The notes: generated by a model from the letters alone, not told the origin. Counted from the stretch's first letter, positions 1 through 5,727 are shown. The stretch is 13,080 nt of DNA from Baffinella frigidus (GCA_026770585.1 MU646450.1:123143-136222), one strand, 5' to 3'. A program made the numbers and translations.

Positions 1-33
1 AACCCCAAACCCCAAACCCCAAACCCCAAACCC
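1..33 (-). repeat. Telomere-like array, CCCCAAA units
   Basis: Four to five uninterrupted CCCCAAA units begin at the first base, so the G-rich strand (TTTGGGG) points out of the left window edge. That is the orientation expected at a left chromosome end. The array may continue beyond the window. TTTGGGG differs by one base from the plant and algal TTTAGGG unit, and TTTAGGG-type units also occur inside this window. Whether this is a true end or an internal array cannot be told here. Confidence 0.85.
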
Positions 34-46
34 TCATCCCCAATCA

Positions 47-110
47 CGAATCCCGAATCACGAAAGCAGGGCCTTCTGCTCACAGCGGGAATCGCGCCGC
101 TGCTCGCCCT
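47..110. repeat. Subtelomeric unit S, copy 1
   Basis: Begins CGAATCCCGAATCACGAAAG and runs through GCAGGGCCTTCTGCTCACAG. Related copies start at 272, about 736-759 and 938. Copies 1 and 2 are almost identical over their first 45 bases. Copies 3 and 4 are degenerate and lack the CATCACGAAA stretch. The unit repeatedly precedes or follows an A or B element, so it was amplified together with them. I see no coding potential. Confidence 0.7.
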
Positions 111-262
111 CACCCCTAATCCCTAATCCCTAATCCGAGAGCCCGAGTTTCCGTTACCTTATCCGCAGGCACCCCCCTATGTCCCTACGGGTTGCCTACT
201 GTAGGATCTTAGGTCTTATCGCTTAGGGGTTATTCAAAACCCCTTTGAAGTCCGCTGTGTGG
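82..262 (-). mobile_element. Foldback element A1 (MITE-like)
   Basis: The conserved part (about 147-262) matches A2, A3 and A4: TTCCGTTACCTTATCC, CCCCCCTATGTCCCTACGGG, GCCTACTGTAGGATCTTAGG, then the terminal CCGCTGTGTGG at 252-262. The possible opposite end is CACAGCGGG at 82-90, but the left half has been replaced or invaded by S-unit and CCCTAAT sequence, so only the right boundary is firm. No protein is encoded. By comparison with A4 this is a non-autonomous terminal-inverted-repeat element. Confidence 0.65.
113..136 (-). repeat. Short CCCTAAT telomere-variant array
   Basis: Just over three units of CCCTAAT lie between the left part of element A1 and its conserved core. The unit is a one-base variant of CCCTAAA. 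A further CCCTAATC occurs near 344-350, in the second copy of the surrounding subtelomeric unit, so the variant is part of that repeated unit and not an independent array. Confidence 0.7.
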
Positions 263-271
263 CAGGATTCC

Positions 272-353
272 CGAATCCCGCATCACGAAAGCAGGGCCTT
301 CTGCTTACAGCGGGGATCTGCTGGCCTCGACCTTCCCCCAATCCCTAATCTCT
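272..353. repeat. Subtelomeric unit S, copy 2
   Basis: Repeats copy 1 (CGAATCCCGCATCACGAAAG) directly after A1 and continues through GGCCTCGACCTTCCCCCAAT to the start of B1. The GGCCTCGACCTTCCC segment returns at about 738-752 and a weaker version at 990-1000, tying four copies together. Confidence 0.7.
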
Positions 354-354
354 T

Positions 355-470
355 CAGGGGTACCTCGCTGATAAGAAAGCGCCCCCCCCAAGGACCACCA
401 TAGGGCGCTAGGCATAGGCCTACTGTAGGGTCCTAGGGGGGGGCGCTTTCTCATGAGCGAGGTACCCCTG
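355..470. mobile_element. Near-palindromic element B1
   Basis: 116 bp from CAGGGGTACC to GGTACCCCTG. The arms CAGGGGTACCTCGCT and AGCGAGGTACCCCTG pair, followed inward by GATAAGAAAGCGCC and GGCGCTTTCTCATG, a C-run facing a G-run, and the core CCTACTGTAGGGTCCTAGG. The left flank is TT and not TA. No coding capacity. Member of a family with seven full copies here. Confidence 0.9.
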
Positions 471-487
471 TAATCGCATCCCAGAGC

Positions 488-605
488 ATCCTTCCCCAGA
501 AGGGTTCCTCGCCAACGAAATTCACCACACAAACGCTTTATTATTCCTCACATGATCAAATCGTGCCGTAAATTTCGTTGACAGAAACCCTTTCTAAAAC
601 AGGAT
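488..605. mobile_element. Diverged E-type foldback element, E4
   Basis: Outer arms ATCCTTCCCCAGAAGGGTT and (reverse complement of 585-605) ATCCTGTTTTAGAAAGGGTT pair imperfectly. Inner arms CAACGAAATTCACCACAC and GTAAATTTCGTTG give the E-family core. The middle, AAACGCTTTATTATTCC, resembles the middle of E3. AT-rich compared with the GC-rich B elements on either side. Confidence 0.65.
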
Positions 606-611
606 TCCCTA

Positions 612-729
612 CAGGGGTACCTCGCTCATGAGAAACAGCCTCCCCCCAGGACCCTACAGTGGGCCTATGCCCAGGGCCCTACGGTGGTCCTGGGGGGGGG
701 CGCGGTTTCTTACGAGGGAGGTACCCCTG
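612..729. mobile_element. Near-palindromic element B2
   Basis: 118 bp, termini CAGGGGTACC and GGTACCCCTG, with inner arms CATGAGAAAC and GGTTTCTTACGA. The centre, AGGACCCTACAGTGGGCC, is inverted relative to B1. This is possible because the element is nearly self-complementary. TA precedes the left end, but the right end is followed by TC. Confidence 0.9.
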
Positions 730-735
730 TCCTCC

Positions 736-790
736 TGGCCTCGACCTTCCCTGATCTCGAATCCCGGAAGCAGGGGCGGGGATCTCCGGG
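736..790. repeat. Subtelomeric unit S, copy 3 (rearranged)
   Basis: Contains GGCCTCGACCTTCCCTGATC followed by CGAATCCCGGAAGCAGGGGC. The two halves of the unit occur in the opposite order to copy 2, as expected if the array is a run of imperfect tandem units and this copy spans a unit junction. It lies between B2 and A2. Confidence 0.55.
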
Positions 791-920
791 CGCTGAGGGC
801 CCGATTTTCCGTTACCTTATCCGTAGGAACCCCCCTATGTCCCTACGGGTTGCCTACTGTAGGATCCTAGGTCTGATCGCTTAGGGGTTATTCAAAACCC
901 CTTTGAAGTCCGCTGTGTGG
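788..920 (-). mobile_element. Foldback element A2 (left-truncated)
   Basis: Same orientation as A1. It keeps more of the left part (GGGCGCTGAGGGCCCG, matching A4 in reverse complement) but lacks the outer CACACAGCGG-type end. The right terminus CCGCTGTGTGG lies at 910-920. It is followed by CAGGATTCCC, the same flank as A1, so A1 and A2 descend from one insertion copied with its flank and are not two separate insertions. Confidence 0.75.
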
Positions 921-937
921 CAGGATTCCCTAACCCC

Positions 938-1012
938 GAATCCCGAATGCAGGGGCTGATGCTCACGGCGGGGATCGCGCTGCTCCTGGCGTCGACCTTC
1001 TGCTCTCCGGGC
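938..1012. repeat. Subtelomeric unit S, copy 4
   Basis: CGAATCCCGAATGCAGGGGC, then GCTCACGGCGGGGATCGCGC and GTCGACCTTCTGCTCTCCGG. It follows A2 exactly as copy 2 follows A1, both after a CAGGATTCCC junction, showing that A plus S moved or duplicated as a block. Confidence 0.6.
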
Positions 1013-1022
1013 GAGAGGCCTG

Positions 1023-1110
1023 GCGTATGACCCTTAAGCGGCGAGGAGGCTCATACGCCCTACCGTAGGGCCCTAGGACCTGCCTAGGACCTGGGCCGCA
1101 GAGGCCTGGC
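1023..1110. mobile_element. C1, partial foldback element
   Basis: GCGTATGACCCTTAAGCGGC at the left, then CTCATACGCCCTACCGTAGG and GCCCTAGGACCTGCCTAGGA. It lacks the right arm and is replaced at 1096-1110 by GCAGAGGCCTGGC, leading straight into C2. C1 and C2 share that 5' context, consistent with tandem duplication of a truncated copy. Confidence 0.7.
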
Positions 1111-1216
1111 GTATCCCTTGAGTGACTAGTAGGCTCATACGCCCTACCGTAGGGCCCTAGCACCAGCCTAGGACCTCAGGCCCCCGAATTTGGAGGCCTG
1201 GTCACTTAAGAGTTAT
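1111..1216. mobile_element. Foldback element C2
   Basis: Left arm GTATCCCTTGAGTGACTAG, right arm GGTCACTTAAGAGTTATA; the pairing ends are CCTTGAGTGAC and GTCACTTAAG. Inside are CATACGCCCTACCGTAGGGC and CAGCCTAGGACC. TA is present at both presumed edges, although the right end has decayed (GAGTTA for GGGATA). Confidence 0.75.
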
Positions 1217-1226
1217 ATAGCACTTA

Positions 1227-1310
1227 CAGGGGTACCTCGCTCATAAGAAAGCGCCCCCCCCCTAGGACCACCATAGGGCCCTAGGCATAGGCCTACTGTA
1301 GGGTCCGAGG
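1227..1310. mobile_element. B3, left part only
   Basis: Starts TACAGGGGTACCTCGCT and stays family-like through GGCCTACTGTAGGGTCCGAG, then breaks into GGGGCCGCAGAGGCCTGG, which belongs to the C2/C3 surroundings (identical GCCGCAGAGGCCTGG precedes C2 at 1095-1109). The right arm is missing. This looks like a recombination join between a B and a C neighbourhood. Confidence 0.8.
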
Positions 1311-1327
1311 GGCCGCAGAGGCCTGGT

Positions 1328-1433
1328 GTATCCCTGAAGTGGCGAGGGGGTCTTAAAGGACCCGCTACAGGTCCTAGGCAGGTCCTAGGGCCCTACGGTA
1401 GGGCGTATGAGCCTACTCGCCACTTAAGGGATA
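1328..1433. mobile_element. Foldback element C3
   Basis: Left arm GTATCCCTGAAGTGGCGAG, right arm CTCGCCACTTAAGGGATA. The centre is in the opposite orientation to C2: CCTAGGGCCCTACGGTAGGG then CGTATGAGCCTA. TA flanks both sides. It shares its last bases with the start of C4. Confidence 0.85.
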
Positions 1434-1536
1434 GCCCTTGAGCGGCGAGTAGCATATTACGCTCCTACTTAGGCCTACTGTAGGGGCCTACGGCCTGCTG
1501 GGGTCTGATACGACCCCCCCCGCCACTTGGGGGATA
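1431..1536. mobile_element. Foldback element C4, diverged
   Basis: The left arm ATAGCCCTTGAGCGGCGAGT starts in the last bases of C3; the right arm is CGCCACTTGGGGGATA. The middle has AGGCCTACTGTAGGGGCCTA. Diverged from C3 but with the same terminal CCCTTGAG/GGGATA plan. C3 and C4 abut through a shared ATA. Confidence 0.6.
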
Positions 1537-1541
1537 GGCGC

Positions 1542-1573
1542 GAGGACCTGGTCTAGGACGAGCCCGCCTCGGG
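1542..1573. repeat. Single arm of inverted-repeat family I
   Basis: GAGGACCTGGTCTAGGACGA followed by GCCCGCCTCGGG matches one arm of the foldback at 5111-5208 (GAGGACCT, then CGAGCCCGCCTC). No second arm is visible nearby, so this is a solo or truncated copy. Confidence 0.5.
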
Positions 1574-1652
1574 CCGTTAGATCGACTGTACTCGGGGCAA
1601 CCCCGATTATGGTGGTTTCTGCCGCGATCCTTCTGCACCGGGGGGCCTGATG

Positions 1653-1745
1653 TGATCCGAAAGGAAGCATGGCCTTTCTACAGGATACGTTCCGGTGCCC
1701 GCCTATGTTGGGAGCTCGAAGAACCTTGAGGACCTACAAAAATGG
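1653..1745 (+). repeat. Dispersed repeat T, copy 1
   Basis: TGATCCGAAAGGAAGCATGG, then TACGTTCCGGTGCCCGCCTA and GGGAGCTCGAAGAACCTTGA. Matches 1981-2075 and 4966-5055. An ATG in GGAAGCATGG opens a short frame (M-A-F-L-Q-D-T-F-R-C-P-P) that is similar in copy 3. Between copies 1 and 3, changes in this frame favour third positions slightly, too few to prove coding. It may be an old exon or gene fragment spread with the subtelomeric repeats. Confidence 0.65.
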
Positions 1746-1816
1746 TGCGATGGGTGGTTCGCACGCGAGTGAAGGATTCATCAAGAAGCTTGTGACATCA
1801 GGTCATGATACATGTA

Positions 1817-1934
1817 CAGGGGTACCTTGCTCATAAGAAACCGCCTCCCCCTAGGACCCTACAGTAGGCCTATGCCTAGGGCCCTATGGTGGTCCTAGGG
1901 GGGGGGGCGGTTTCTTATGAGCGAGGTACCCCTG
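1817..1934. mobile_element. Near-palindromic element B4, TA-flanked
   Basis: 118 bp, CAGGGGTACCTTGCTCATAA to CTTATGAGCGAGGTACCCCT plus a final G, with TA directly outside both ends (ATGTA before, TACGA after). The interior is CCTAGGACCCTACAGTAGGC and GCCTAGGGCCCTATGGTGG. It is one of the cleanest copies, and a single transcript through it would fold into one long hairpin. Confidence 0.92.
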
Positions 1935-1980
1935 TACGACAGCCCGAACGCTTCGGTGCCCGGGGGGCGGATGCGCGGGG

Positions 1981-2075
1981 TGATCCTAACGGAAGCAGGG
2001 CCCTTCGGCAGATCAAGTTCCAGCGTCCGCCCATGATGGGAGTTGAAAGAGCCTCGAGGACCTGAAGGAGCCTGC
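1981..2075 (+). repeat. Dispersed repeat T, copy 2
   Basis: TGATCCTAACGGAAGCAGGG, CAGATCAAGTTCCAGCGTCC, ATGGGAGTTGAAAGAGCCTC and GAGGACCTGAAGG align with copies 1 and 3. The ATG is AGG here and the frame is not obviously maintained. It sits between B4 and B5. Confidence 0.6.
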
Positions 2076-2117
2076 GAGCTTAGCGAGATCCCTACAGAGG
2101 TACCTCGCTAAACCCTA

Positions 2118-2237
2118 CAGGGGTACCTCGCTCATAAGAAACAGCACCCCCCTAGGACCCTACAGTAGGACCATGCCTAGAGGGCCCTATGGTGGTCCTA
2201 GGGAGGGGGGCGGTTTCTTATGCGCGAGGTACCCCTG
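2118..2237. mobile_element. Element B5 inserted in telomere-like repeat
   Basis: 120 bp with intact B termini. The left flank is CTAAACCCTA and the right flank TAAACCCTAAACCCC. Removing the element and one TA gives an unbroken CTAAACCCTAAACCC run, so it inserted at a TA within CCCTAAA repeats and duplicated the TA. A TA duplication fits Tc1/mariner-type elements (established for that superfamily). The assignment is inference. A short extra B-like end (TACAGAGGTACCTCGCT) lies just upstream at 2092-2109. Confidence 0.92.
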
Positions 2238-2330
2238 TAAACCCTAAACCCCTAAGGGTTTGGGGTTTGAAGTATGGGGTTTACGTGTAGGGTGTAGGGT
2301 GTAGGGTGTAGGGTGTAGGGTGTAGGGTTT
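2238..2330. repeat. Interstitial telomere-like block with strand switch, then TGTAGGG array
   Basis: TAAACCCTAAACCCC (C-rich) flips within a few bases to AGGGTTTGGGGTTT (G-rich), i.e. head-to-head telomere-like units around 2254. From about 2283 it becomes six TGTAGGG units. TGTAGGG is a one-base variant of TTTAGGG. Head-to-head telomeric sequence can mark a fusion or repair site, but here the block is short and also hosts element B5. Confidence 0.8.
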
Positions 2331-2356
2331 ACCGTGTCGATGATGGATTCCAGCGA

Positions 2357-2501
2357 TCTCATCGCGGTGAGTATTTATGATAAACACGCAAAGGCAACGA
2401 AATTTACTACACAAATTGATCATACTAGTAGTTATTAAAGCATTTGTGTAGTAATTTCCGTTGCCGTGGCGGATTGATCACAAATACTCGACCGGATGAG
2501 A
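2357..2501. mobile_element. Foldback element E1
   Basis: 145 bp, from TCTCATCGCGGTGAGTATTT to AATACTCGACCGGATGAGA. Inner arms are GGCAACGAAATTTACTACAC and GTGTAGTAATTTCCGTTGCC, around TGATCATACTAGTAGTT. The same TCTCAT/ATGAGA ends and ACTACAC core appear in E2 and E3. The left flank ends in GA and the right end reads GAGA, as in the other copies. Confidence 0.85.
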
Positions 2502-2520
2502 TCGGCGCGTAGTTGGCGCT

Positions 2521-2659
2521 CTACTGAAAAGCCCCAGGGGAAGTGTCAAAAAGTTCGCGACACTCTGGTGTCGCATACTTTTGAGCCATTTTCTCCTCAA
2601 AAGGCAATTTTCACCCCCAAGGACGTGACCAAAATTCGTCAAAAGGTAACCTACAAGTA
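2521..2659 (+). repeat. Dispersed 139-bp repeat J, copy 1
   Basis: CTACTGAAAAGCCCCAGGGG to AAAAGGTAACCTACAAGTA. The second copy (10833-10970), in the same orientation, differs by two substitutions and one C in a C-run, about 98% identity. The copy begins 20 bp after E1 ends. It contains the small hairpin GCGACAC-TCTG-GTGTCGC. No clear terminal repeats and no convincing frame. Identity this high against a background of decayed repeats implies recent duplication or constraint. Confidence 0.9.
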
Positions 2660-3130
2660 ATTTTAGTGTCGTGTCCAAGAATTTTGAGACTTCCTCTGTG
2701 GCTTTGCAGTAGCTCGGGCTGGCACCTCGCATCCAGGCGGGGATGTTCCATGTGGGCAGGACGCCGCGTCGGTCGCCATGTGAAGATAGGAGTAGCGTAA
2801 TGCTGGACGGCCAGGAATTTCAAGGGCGGCTGAGGAGAGGTGCGAGAAGGAACGGCGTCTCTCACTGAAGGACTGTGGGATTAAACCCTTGATCCAGATC
2901 TCCCCTGGCATGGTGGATTTCACTCTTGAATCAACAGGTCTACACGACGCGGCAGGGGTTGGGGATCGTCATATGCCAGGCGAGGGGACCCCAGAGAACC
3001 GCACGAAAAGACGCAGCTTGCTCGGGGAACCGCTCCGCCGATCTCCTCTAGCAAACCCAGCCCCATCATCGGATGATGGCCACGACGTAAACACGCACCC
3101 TCTTCCTCTGCCTCGCCCTCCCTGCCTCCC
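2660..3130. other. Stretch without recognisable gene or repeat
   Basis: About 470 bp of moderate GC sequence between repeat J and the minisatellite. Short open frames occur on both strands, but none shows a domain, consistent codon bias or splice context I would defend. No inverted repeats of the kinds found elsewhere. Confidence 0.5.
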
Positions 3131-3180
3131 TTCACGTTCACGTTACGCGGGCCTCCCTTCACGTTCACGTTACGCGGGCA
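3131..3180. repeat. 27-bp tandem duplication
   Basis: TTCACGTTCACGTTACGCGG followed by GCCTCCC, then repeated without change for 22 bases. Within the unit TTCACG is itself doubled. The period is a multiple of three, so it keeps any frame open (R-N-V-N-V-K-G-G read on the minus strand). That alone is not evidence of coding. Confidence 0.9.
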
Positions 3181-3252
3181 CTCTCCCTCTTCCCCTGCGC
3201 AAGCACGCACCTGAAAAGCCCTGGCCACAAAAATGGCGTGAAGCTGTGGCAC

Positions 3253-3580
3253 TCAGCGGAAGGAGCAGAGGAAGGAGCGAGGGACGATGGGGGCCAACCT
3301 GGGAGTGGACGGCATCCAGCCAATCGAGCCCTTCTCCAGGAGGCCATCCGCGATGAGGGGATGGAACATCCTCGCAATCTGCCCCTGGAAACCTTCGGTG
3401 AAGACCCGTGCGGCCTCGCCGTTGTCTCCCGCCCCGTTGCCATCAAAGGCCTCGAACAAAGGAACTCCACCTTCGAACGGAGCGGTCTTGAGAGGGCGTC
3501 ATCGAAATCACACCATTCCTCCGCATCGGTCAGAACCTCGACCAGGACGAACAAACCGACGTCTCCTCCCCCTTGACCAA
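3253..3580 (-). pseudogene. Frameshifted protein-coding remnant or exon, unidentified
   Basis: Minus-strand reading gives a globular-looking protein in two adjoining frames. The upstream frame (about 3580-3500) reads LFVLVEVLTDAEEWCDFDDA. The downstream frame (3498-3253) reads KTAPFEGGVPLFEAFDGNGA, then GDNGEAARVFTEGFQGQIAR and MFHPLIADGLLEKGSIGW, stopping at TGA 3253-3255. Joining them needs a 2-base slip in the CTCTC run near 3488-3496 (an extra TC), so either a pseudogene or a sequence error. GC3 is about 73-77% in the lower part. The lower end also has a possible donor (CCCAG/GTTGG) and a pyrimidine-rich acceptor (CCACAG), so exons may continue. FDGNGAGDNGE is glycine/acid-rich like a calcium-binding loop but lacks the canonical EF-hand pattern, so I assign no function. 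A competing plus-strand frame contains LETFGEDPCGL, reminiscent of the FGEDP motif of GH3 glycosidases. Its codon bias is weaker and it loses protein character downstream. Confidence 0.4.
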
Positions 3581-3589
3581 GGAGGAGGA

Positions 3590-4160
3590 GACGAACAGCC
3601 AGGGTGGAGCATTTCTGAGATCGACAGAGGATTTTCAACGGCTCCAAGGGCCCCCGATTTCAGGATTTTCAGTCAACCGTTGACTGATAAAGCCATCCCG
3701 AATCTATTTTCAGCCATAATCGATCAGGTGAATGCTCCAACGCCCTTCTGTCATGCGCCTTGCCCCGTCGCTCCGCCCCCCACCCCTCTCTCTGACCATC
3801 TAGTCCGCCTGTTGAGCACCGTGGTCGCGGTTTCTGCTGGTTCAGGGGCGGGGGCGGGCGCTCGAACCGACTGAGTTGCGAGTTTTGACCCCTTGGTTCC
3901 TATCGGGGGTCCTCTGGAGGGTCGCGCCTGGGGGCTGCCGCCAGGCTCTGGGCACTTCCCCTCGGTGCGTGCTTGCGATTAACCGCAGGTTCGCACGTGG
4001 GAGGTGGGGCTTGAAGAGGTGTTGGTAGCGAAGGAGGTTCTCGGCGTGTGCAAGGGTTGGCCTCCTGCGTAGGTCGTTCCCTGGATCTCGTGCGGGCCTT
4101 TCGCTCCATGTGAGGGCGTCGCTGCCGTGATGTTCAAACCTGCAGTGATGCACGCTATAG
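3590..4160. other. Stretch without recognisable gene
   Basis: About 570 bp, GC-rich from 3720 on. Features seen are a 17-bp imperfect palindrome CAGTCAACCGTTGACTG (3670-3686) and G/C-rich runs near 3770-3860. Open frames on the minus strand (to about 140 codons) are arginine-rich and lack codon bias, as expected by chance in GC-rich DNA. It could be intronic or intergenic relative to the coding remnants on either side. Confidence 0.45.
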
Positions 4161-4370
4161 TGCAAGTCTCTGTGCTGCCGTGCAGCGCTCTGGTTCGGCT
4201 CCCATGTAGAGGGAGCGTCGGCTTTGCCAGGTCTCTGGGACCTGTGCCTGTTCAGCAAGCATGGCTGTGAGGTGCCTTTGCCTGATCAGGAGCATGACTG
4301 TGAGTGACCCAAGTGCCAGGTTTGCAACCTTTGTGTAGCGCCTGACGACAACCTCCTGTGTGCAGAATGT
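4161..4370 (+). pseudogene. Cysteine-rich (zinc-finger-like) frame interrupted by TGA
   Basis: The frame from 4161 runs to a TGA at 4305-4307 and continues open after it. Residues include DLCLFSKHGCEVPLPDQEHD then CE, stop, PKCQVCNLCVAPDDNLLCAE, C. After the stop the spacing is C-x2-C-x2-C-x8-C-x2-C, preceded by C, H, C, H, C, a density typical of zinc-binding domains but not a pattern I can name. A single TGG-to-TGA change would explain the stop (inference). GC3 is only about 50%, unlike the exon at 4366, with which it overlaps in a different frame, so at most one of the two is the functional reading there. It may be a decayed domain or chance. Confidence 0.3.
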
Positions 4371-4675
4371 TCGCCATCCTCTCTTACGTTAACACCATCA
4401 ACGAGTGGGCCGAGCCCCGCAACGCGGAGGGCGTGACCGCCAACACCGTCATCGATTCCAACGATGAGGTCTGTTCCTGTTCCATCCCACATATCCCTGC
4501 AGTGTTGCGACGCACTTGTCACAGTGAAAAACCACCAACTTGCCATTGCGTTCGTTTGCGTTCGTTGAGCACGCGAGCCGAAGCCGCGTGGGGCACAATT
4601 TGCTAACGCTGTGTTTTTTCGCGTGCGCAGCCCCCCTGCAACAACCAGCAGCGCATGACCATCCGCGGCTATTAA
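4366..4675 (+). CDS. Two 3'-terminal exons of an unidentified gene
   Basis: Exon 4366-4468 follows a plausible acceptor (CTCCTGTGTGCAG) and contains 34 codons beginning ATGTTCGCC: MFAILSYVNTINEWAEPRNA, then EGVTANTVIDSNDE. It ends GATGAG/GTCTGT, a good donor in phase 0. The intron 4469-4630 (162 bp) ends TGTTTTTTCGCGTGCGCAG, and the next exon (4631-4675) continues in phase 0: PPCNNQQRMTIRGY, then TAA. About 88% of codons in the first exon and nearly all in the second end in G or C, far above the surroundings. The combination of splice sites, phase and codon bias makes coding likely. I do not recognise the protein family. The start is uncertain: ATG 4367 may be internal with further exons upstream, or the initiator. 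No membrane segment or catalytic motif is visible. The antisense frame looks protein-like only as a mirror of the biased codons. Confidence 0.55.
4469..4630 (+). other. Probable GT-AG spliceosomal intron
   Basis: 162 bp, GTCTGT at the 5' end and a T-run followed by CGCGTGCGCAG at the 3' end. It separates two high-GC3 exons without breaking phase. Base composition drops within it (AAAAACCACC, ACTTGCCATTG), unlike the exons. A duplicated GCGTTCGTTT/GCGTTCGTTG lies inside (4549-4567). Confidence 0.5.
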
Positions 4676-4821
4676 ACGGCACGCGGCCGAGTTCCAAGAC
4701 CGACGTTTCTTCATGGTCGCTAGGCAACCCGTCGGTTCCTGGTAGCTTCTCTGTGGGTTATTGAAACGCGAACAAAAAAGACTCCTGGTTTACGGTGCGT
4801 CGTTTCGTACGTCCGCCCACA
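4676..4821. other. Probable 3' flank of the gene
   Basis: From the TAA at 4673-4675 to B6. No strong polyadenylation signal of the AATAAA type is visible; AACAAAAAAG at 4770-4779 is the only A-rich stretch. Nothing else recognised. Confidence 0.35.
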
Positions 4822-4938
4822 CAGGGGCACCTCGCTCATGAGAAACCAACTCCCCCCTAGGACCACCACAGGGCCCTAGACATAGGCCTACTGTAGGGTC
4901 GTAAGGGGGGGCGGTTTCTGATGAGCGAGGTAACCCGG
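4822..4938. mobile_element. Near-palindromic element B6, diverged ends
   Basis: Left arm CAGGGGCACCTCGCTCATGA, right arm TGATGAGCGAGGTAACCCG. The final bases have decayed (CCCG for CCCCTG). The core CATAGGCCTACTGTAGGGTC is clear. The left neighbour is CA and the right GGTA, so no intact TA duplication remains. It lies about 150 bp downstream of the likely gene end at 4675. Confidence 0.85.
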
Positions 4939-4965
4939 TACGTGTGTGCCTCAAGTGATCCCCGT

Positions 4966-5055
4966 ATCCGAAAGGAAGCATGGCTTTTCTGCAGAACAAG
5001 TTCCAGTGTCCGCCTATTTTGGGAGATCGAAGAACCTCAAGGACCTAAAGAGAGA
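4966..5055 (+). repeat. Dispersed repeat T, copy 3
   Basis: ATCCGAAAGGAAGCATGGCT, CAGAACAAGTTCCAGTGTCC and GGGAGATCGAAGAACCTCAA. It directly follows B6, as copy 2 directly follows B4, so T and B tend to be neighbours. Confidence 0.65.
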
Positions 5056-5110
5056 GCGACCTCATCAATACCGACATGCCCGCAGTGCACCCTCACCGAG
5101 GCTGTGTCCC

Positions 5111-5208
5111 GTGAGGACCTAGGCCAGCTAGGCTAGGTCGAGCCCGCCTCCAATGCCATCCCGAGGCGGGCTCGTCCTAGCCAATGTGGCGTAGCTAGAG
5201 GTCCTCAC
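5111..5208. mobile_element. Foldback element, family I
   Basis: Outer arms GTGAGGACCT and AGGTCCTCAC are perfect. Inner arms CGAGCCCGCCTC and GAGGCGGGCTCG are perfect too, around CAATGCCATCC. GCTAGG and CCTAGC-type segments lie between them on each side. 98 bp and MITE-sized. No target duplication was recognised. Confidence 0.75.
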
Positions 5209-5263
5209 AAGTCCGAGCAGGACCTGGAGAAAGGCCATGCGCCAGGGGTCCAGGACCACCCTA

Positions 5264-5319
5264 CAAGGATACCTCGCTCATAAGAAACCGCCACCCCTCC
5301 CCCCCCGAGGACCCTACAG
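5264..5319. mobile_element. B7, left half fragment
   Basis: CAAGGATACCTCGCTCATAA, GAAACCGCC, a C-rich run and GAGGACCCTACAG, ending exactly where B8 begins. It may have been cut by B8, but the matching right half does not reappear after B8, so this is a broken or recombined copy and not a clean nested insertion. Confidence 0.75.
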
Positions 5320-5321
5320 TA

Positions 5322-5439
5322 CAGAGGTACCTCGCTCATAAGAAACTGCCCCCCCCCTAGGACCCTACAGTAGGACCACGCCTAGGGTCCTATGGTGGTC
5401 CTGGGGGGAGGGCGGTTTCTGATGAGCGAGGTAACCCTG
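5322..5439. mobile_element. Near-palindromic element B8, TA-flanked
   Basis: Termini CAGAGGTACCTCGCTCATAA and TGATGAGCGAGGTAACCCTG, TA outside both ends (CAGTA before, TACAG after). The centre is CCTAGGACCCTACAGTAGGA and CGCCTAGGGTCCTATGGTGG. It directly abuts fragment B7. Confidence 0.9.
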
Positions 5440-5452
5440 TACAGTGTTGCAC

Positions 5453-5541
5453 GCGAACAAGATTCGGGAGTAACCCCTGTAGGGTGGCCCTCGCGAATGT
5501 GATTCGCTAGTAACCCCTGCATGTACATGTAGGGTGGTCCT
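5453..5541. repeat. Imperfect 40-50 bp tandem repeat
   Basis: Unit 1: GCGAACAAGATTCGGGAGTA, ACCCCTGTAGGGTGGCCCTC. Unit 2: GCGAATGTGATTCGCTAGTA, ACCCCTG, an inserted CATGTACATG, then TAGGGTGGTCCT. The insertion in unit 2 is a perfect 10-bp palindrome. It lies between B8 and B9. Confidence 0.75.
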
Positions 5542-5560
5542 AGGCTCGACCCTGTCCATA

Positions 5561-5678
5561 CAGGGGTACCTCGCTCATAAGAAACTGCCCCCCCCCCCAA
5601 GACCACCGTAGGGCCCTAGGCACAGGCCCACTGTAGGTTCCTAGGGGGAGGCGCTTTCTTATGAGTGAGGTACCCCTG
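5561..5678. mobile_element. Near-palindromic element B9, TA-flanked
   Basis: 118 bp, CAGGGGTACCTCGCTCATAA to TTATGAGTGAGGTACCCCTG, with TA on both sides (CCATA and TAGGT). The interior reads AGACCACCGTAGGGCCCTAG then GGCCCACTGTAGGTTCCTAG, the same centre orientation as B1. Confidence 0.92.
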
Positions 5679-5727
5679 TAGGTCCTTGAAGTTTCTTGCC
5701 CTTCCGTGGAAATGATCGGCAGGATGG

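Noticed and set aside
3842-4258. 138-codon minus-strand frame
   Set aside because: Arginine/histidine-rich, no codon preference, no motif; chance frame in GC-rich DNA.
4286-4714. Protein-like minus-strand frame (V-G-G-H-A-L-R-V-A type)
   Set aside because: Antisense image of the G/C-ending codons of the plus-strand exon, which has better splice and phase evidence.
1653-5055. Repeat T as a conserved small protein gene
   Set aside because: Only the comparison of copies 1 and 3 shows a slight third-position excess. Copy 2 lacks the ATG and shows no bias. Kept as a repeat.
5264-5439. Clean nested insertion of B8 into B7
   Set aside because: The right half of B7 does not resume after B8, so simple nesting does not explain the join.
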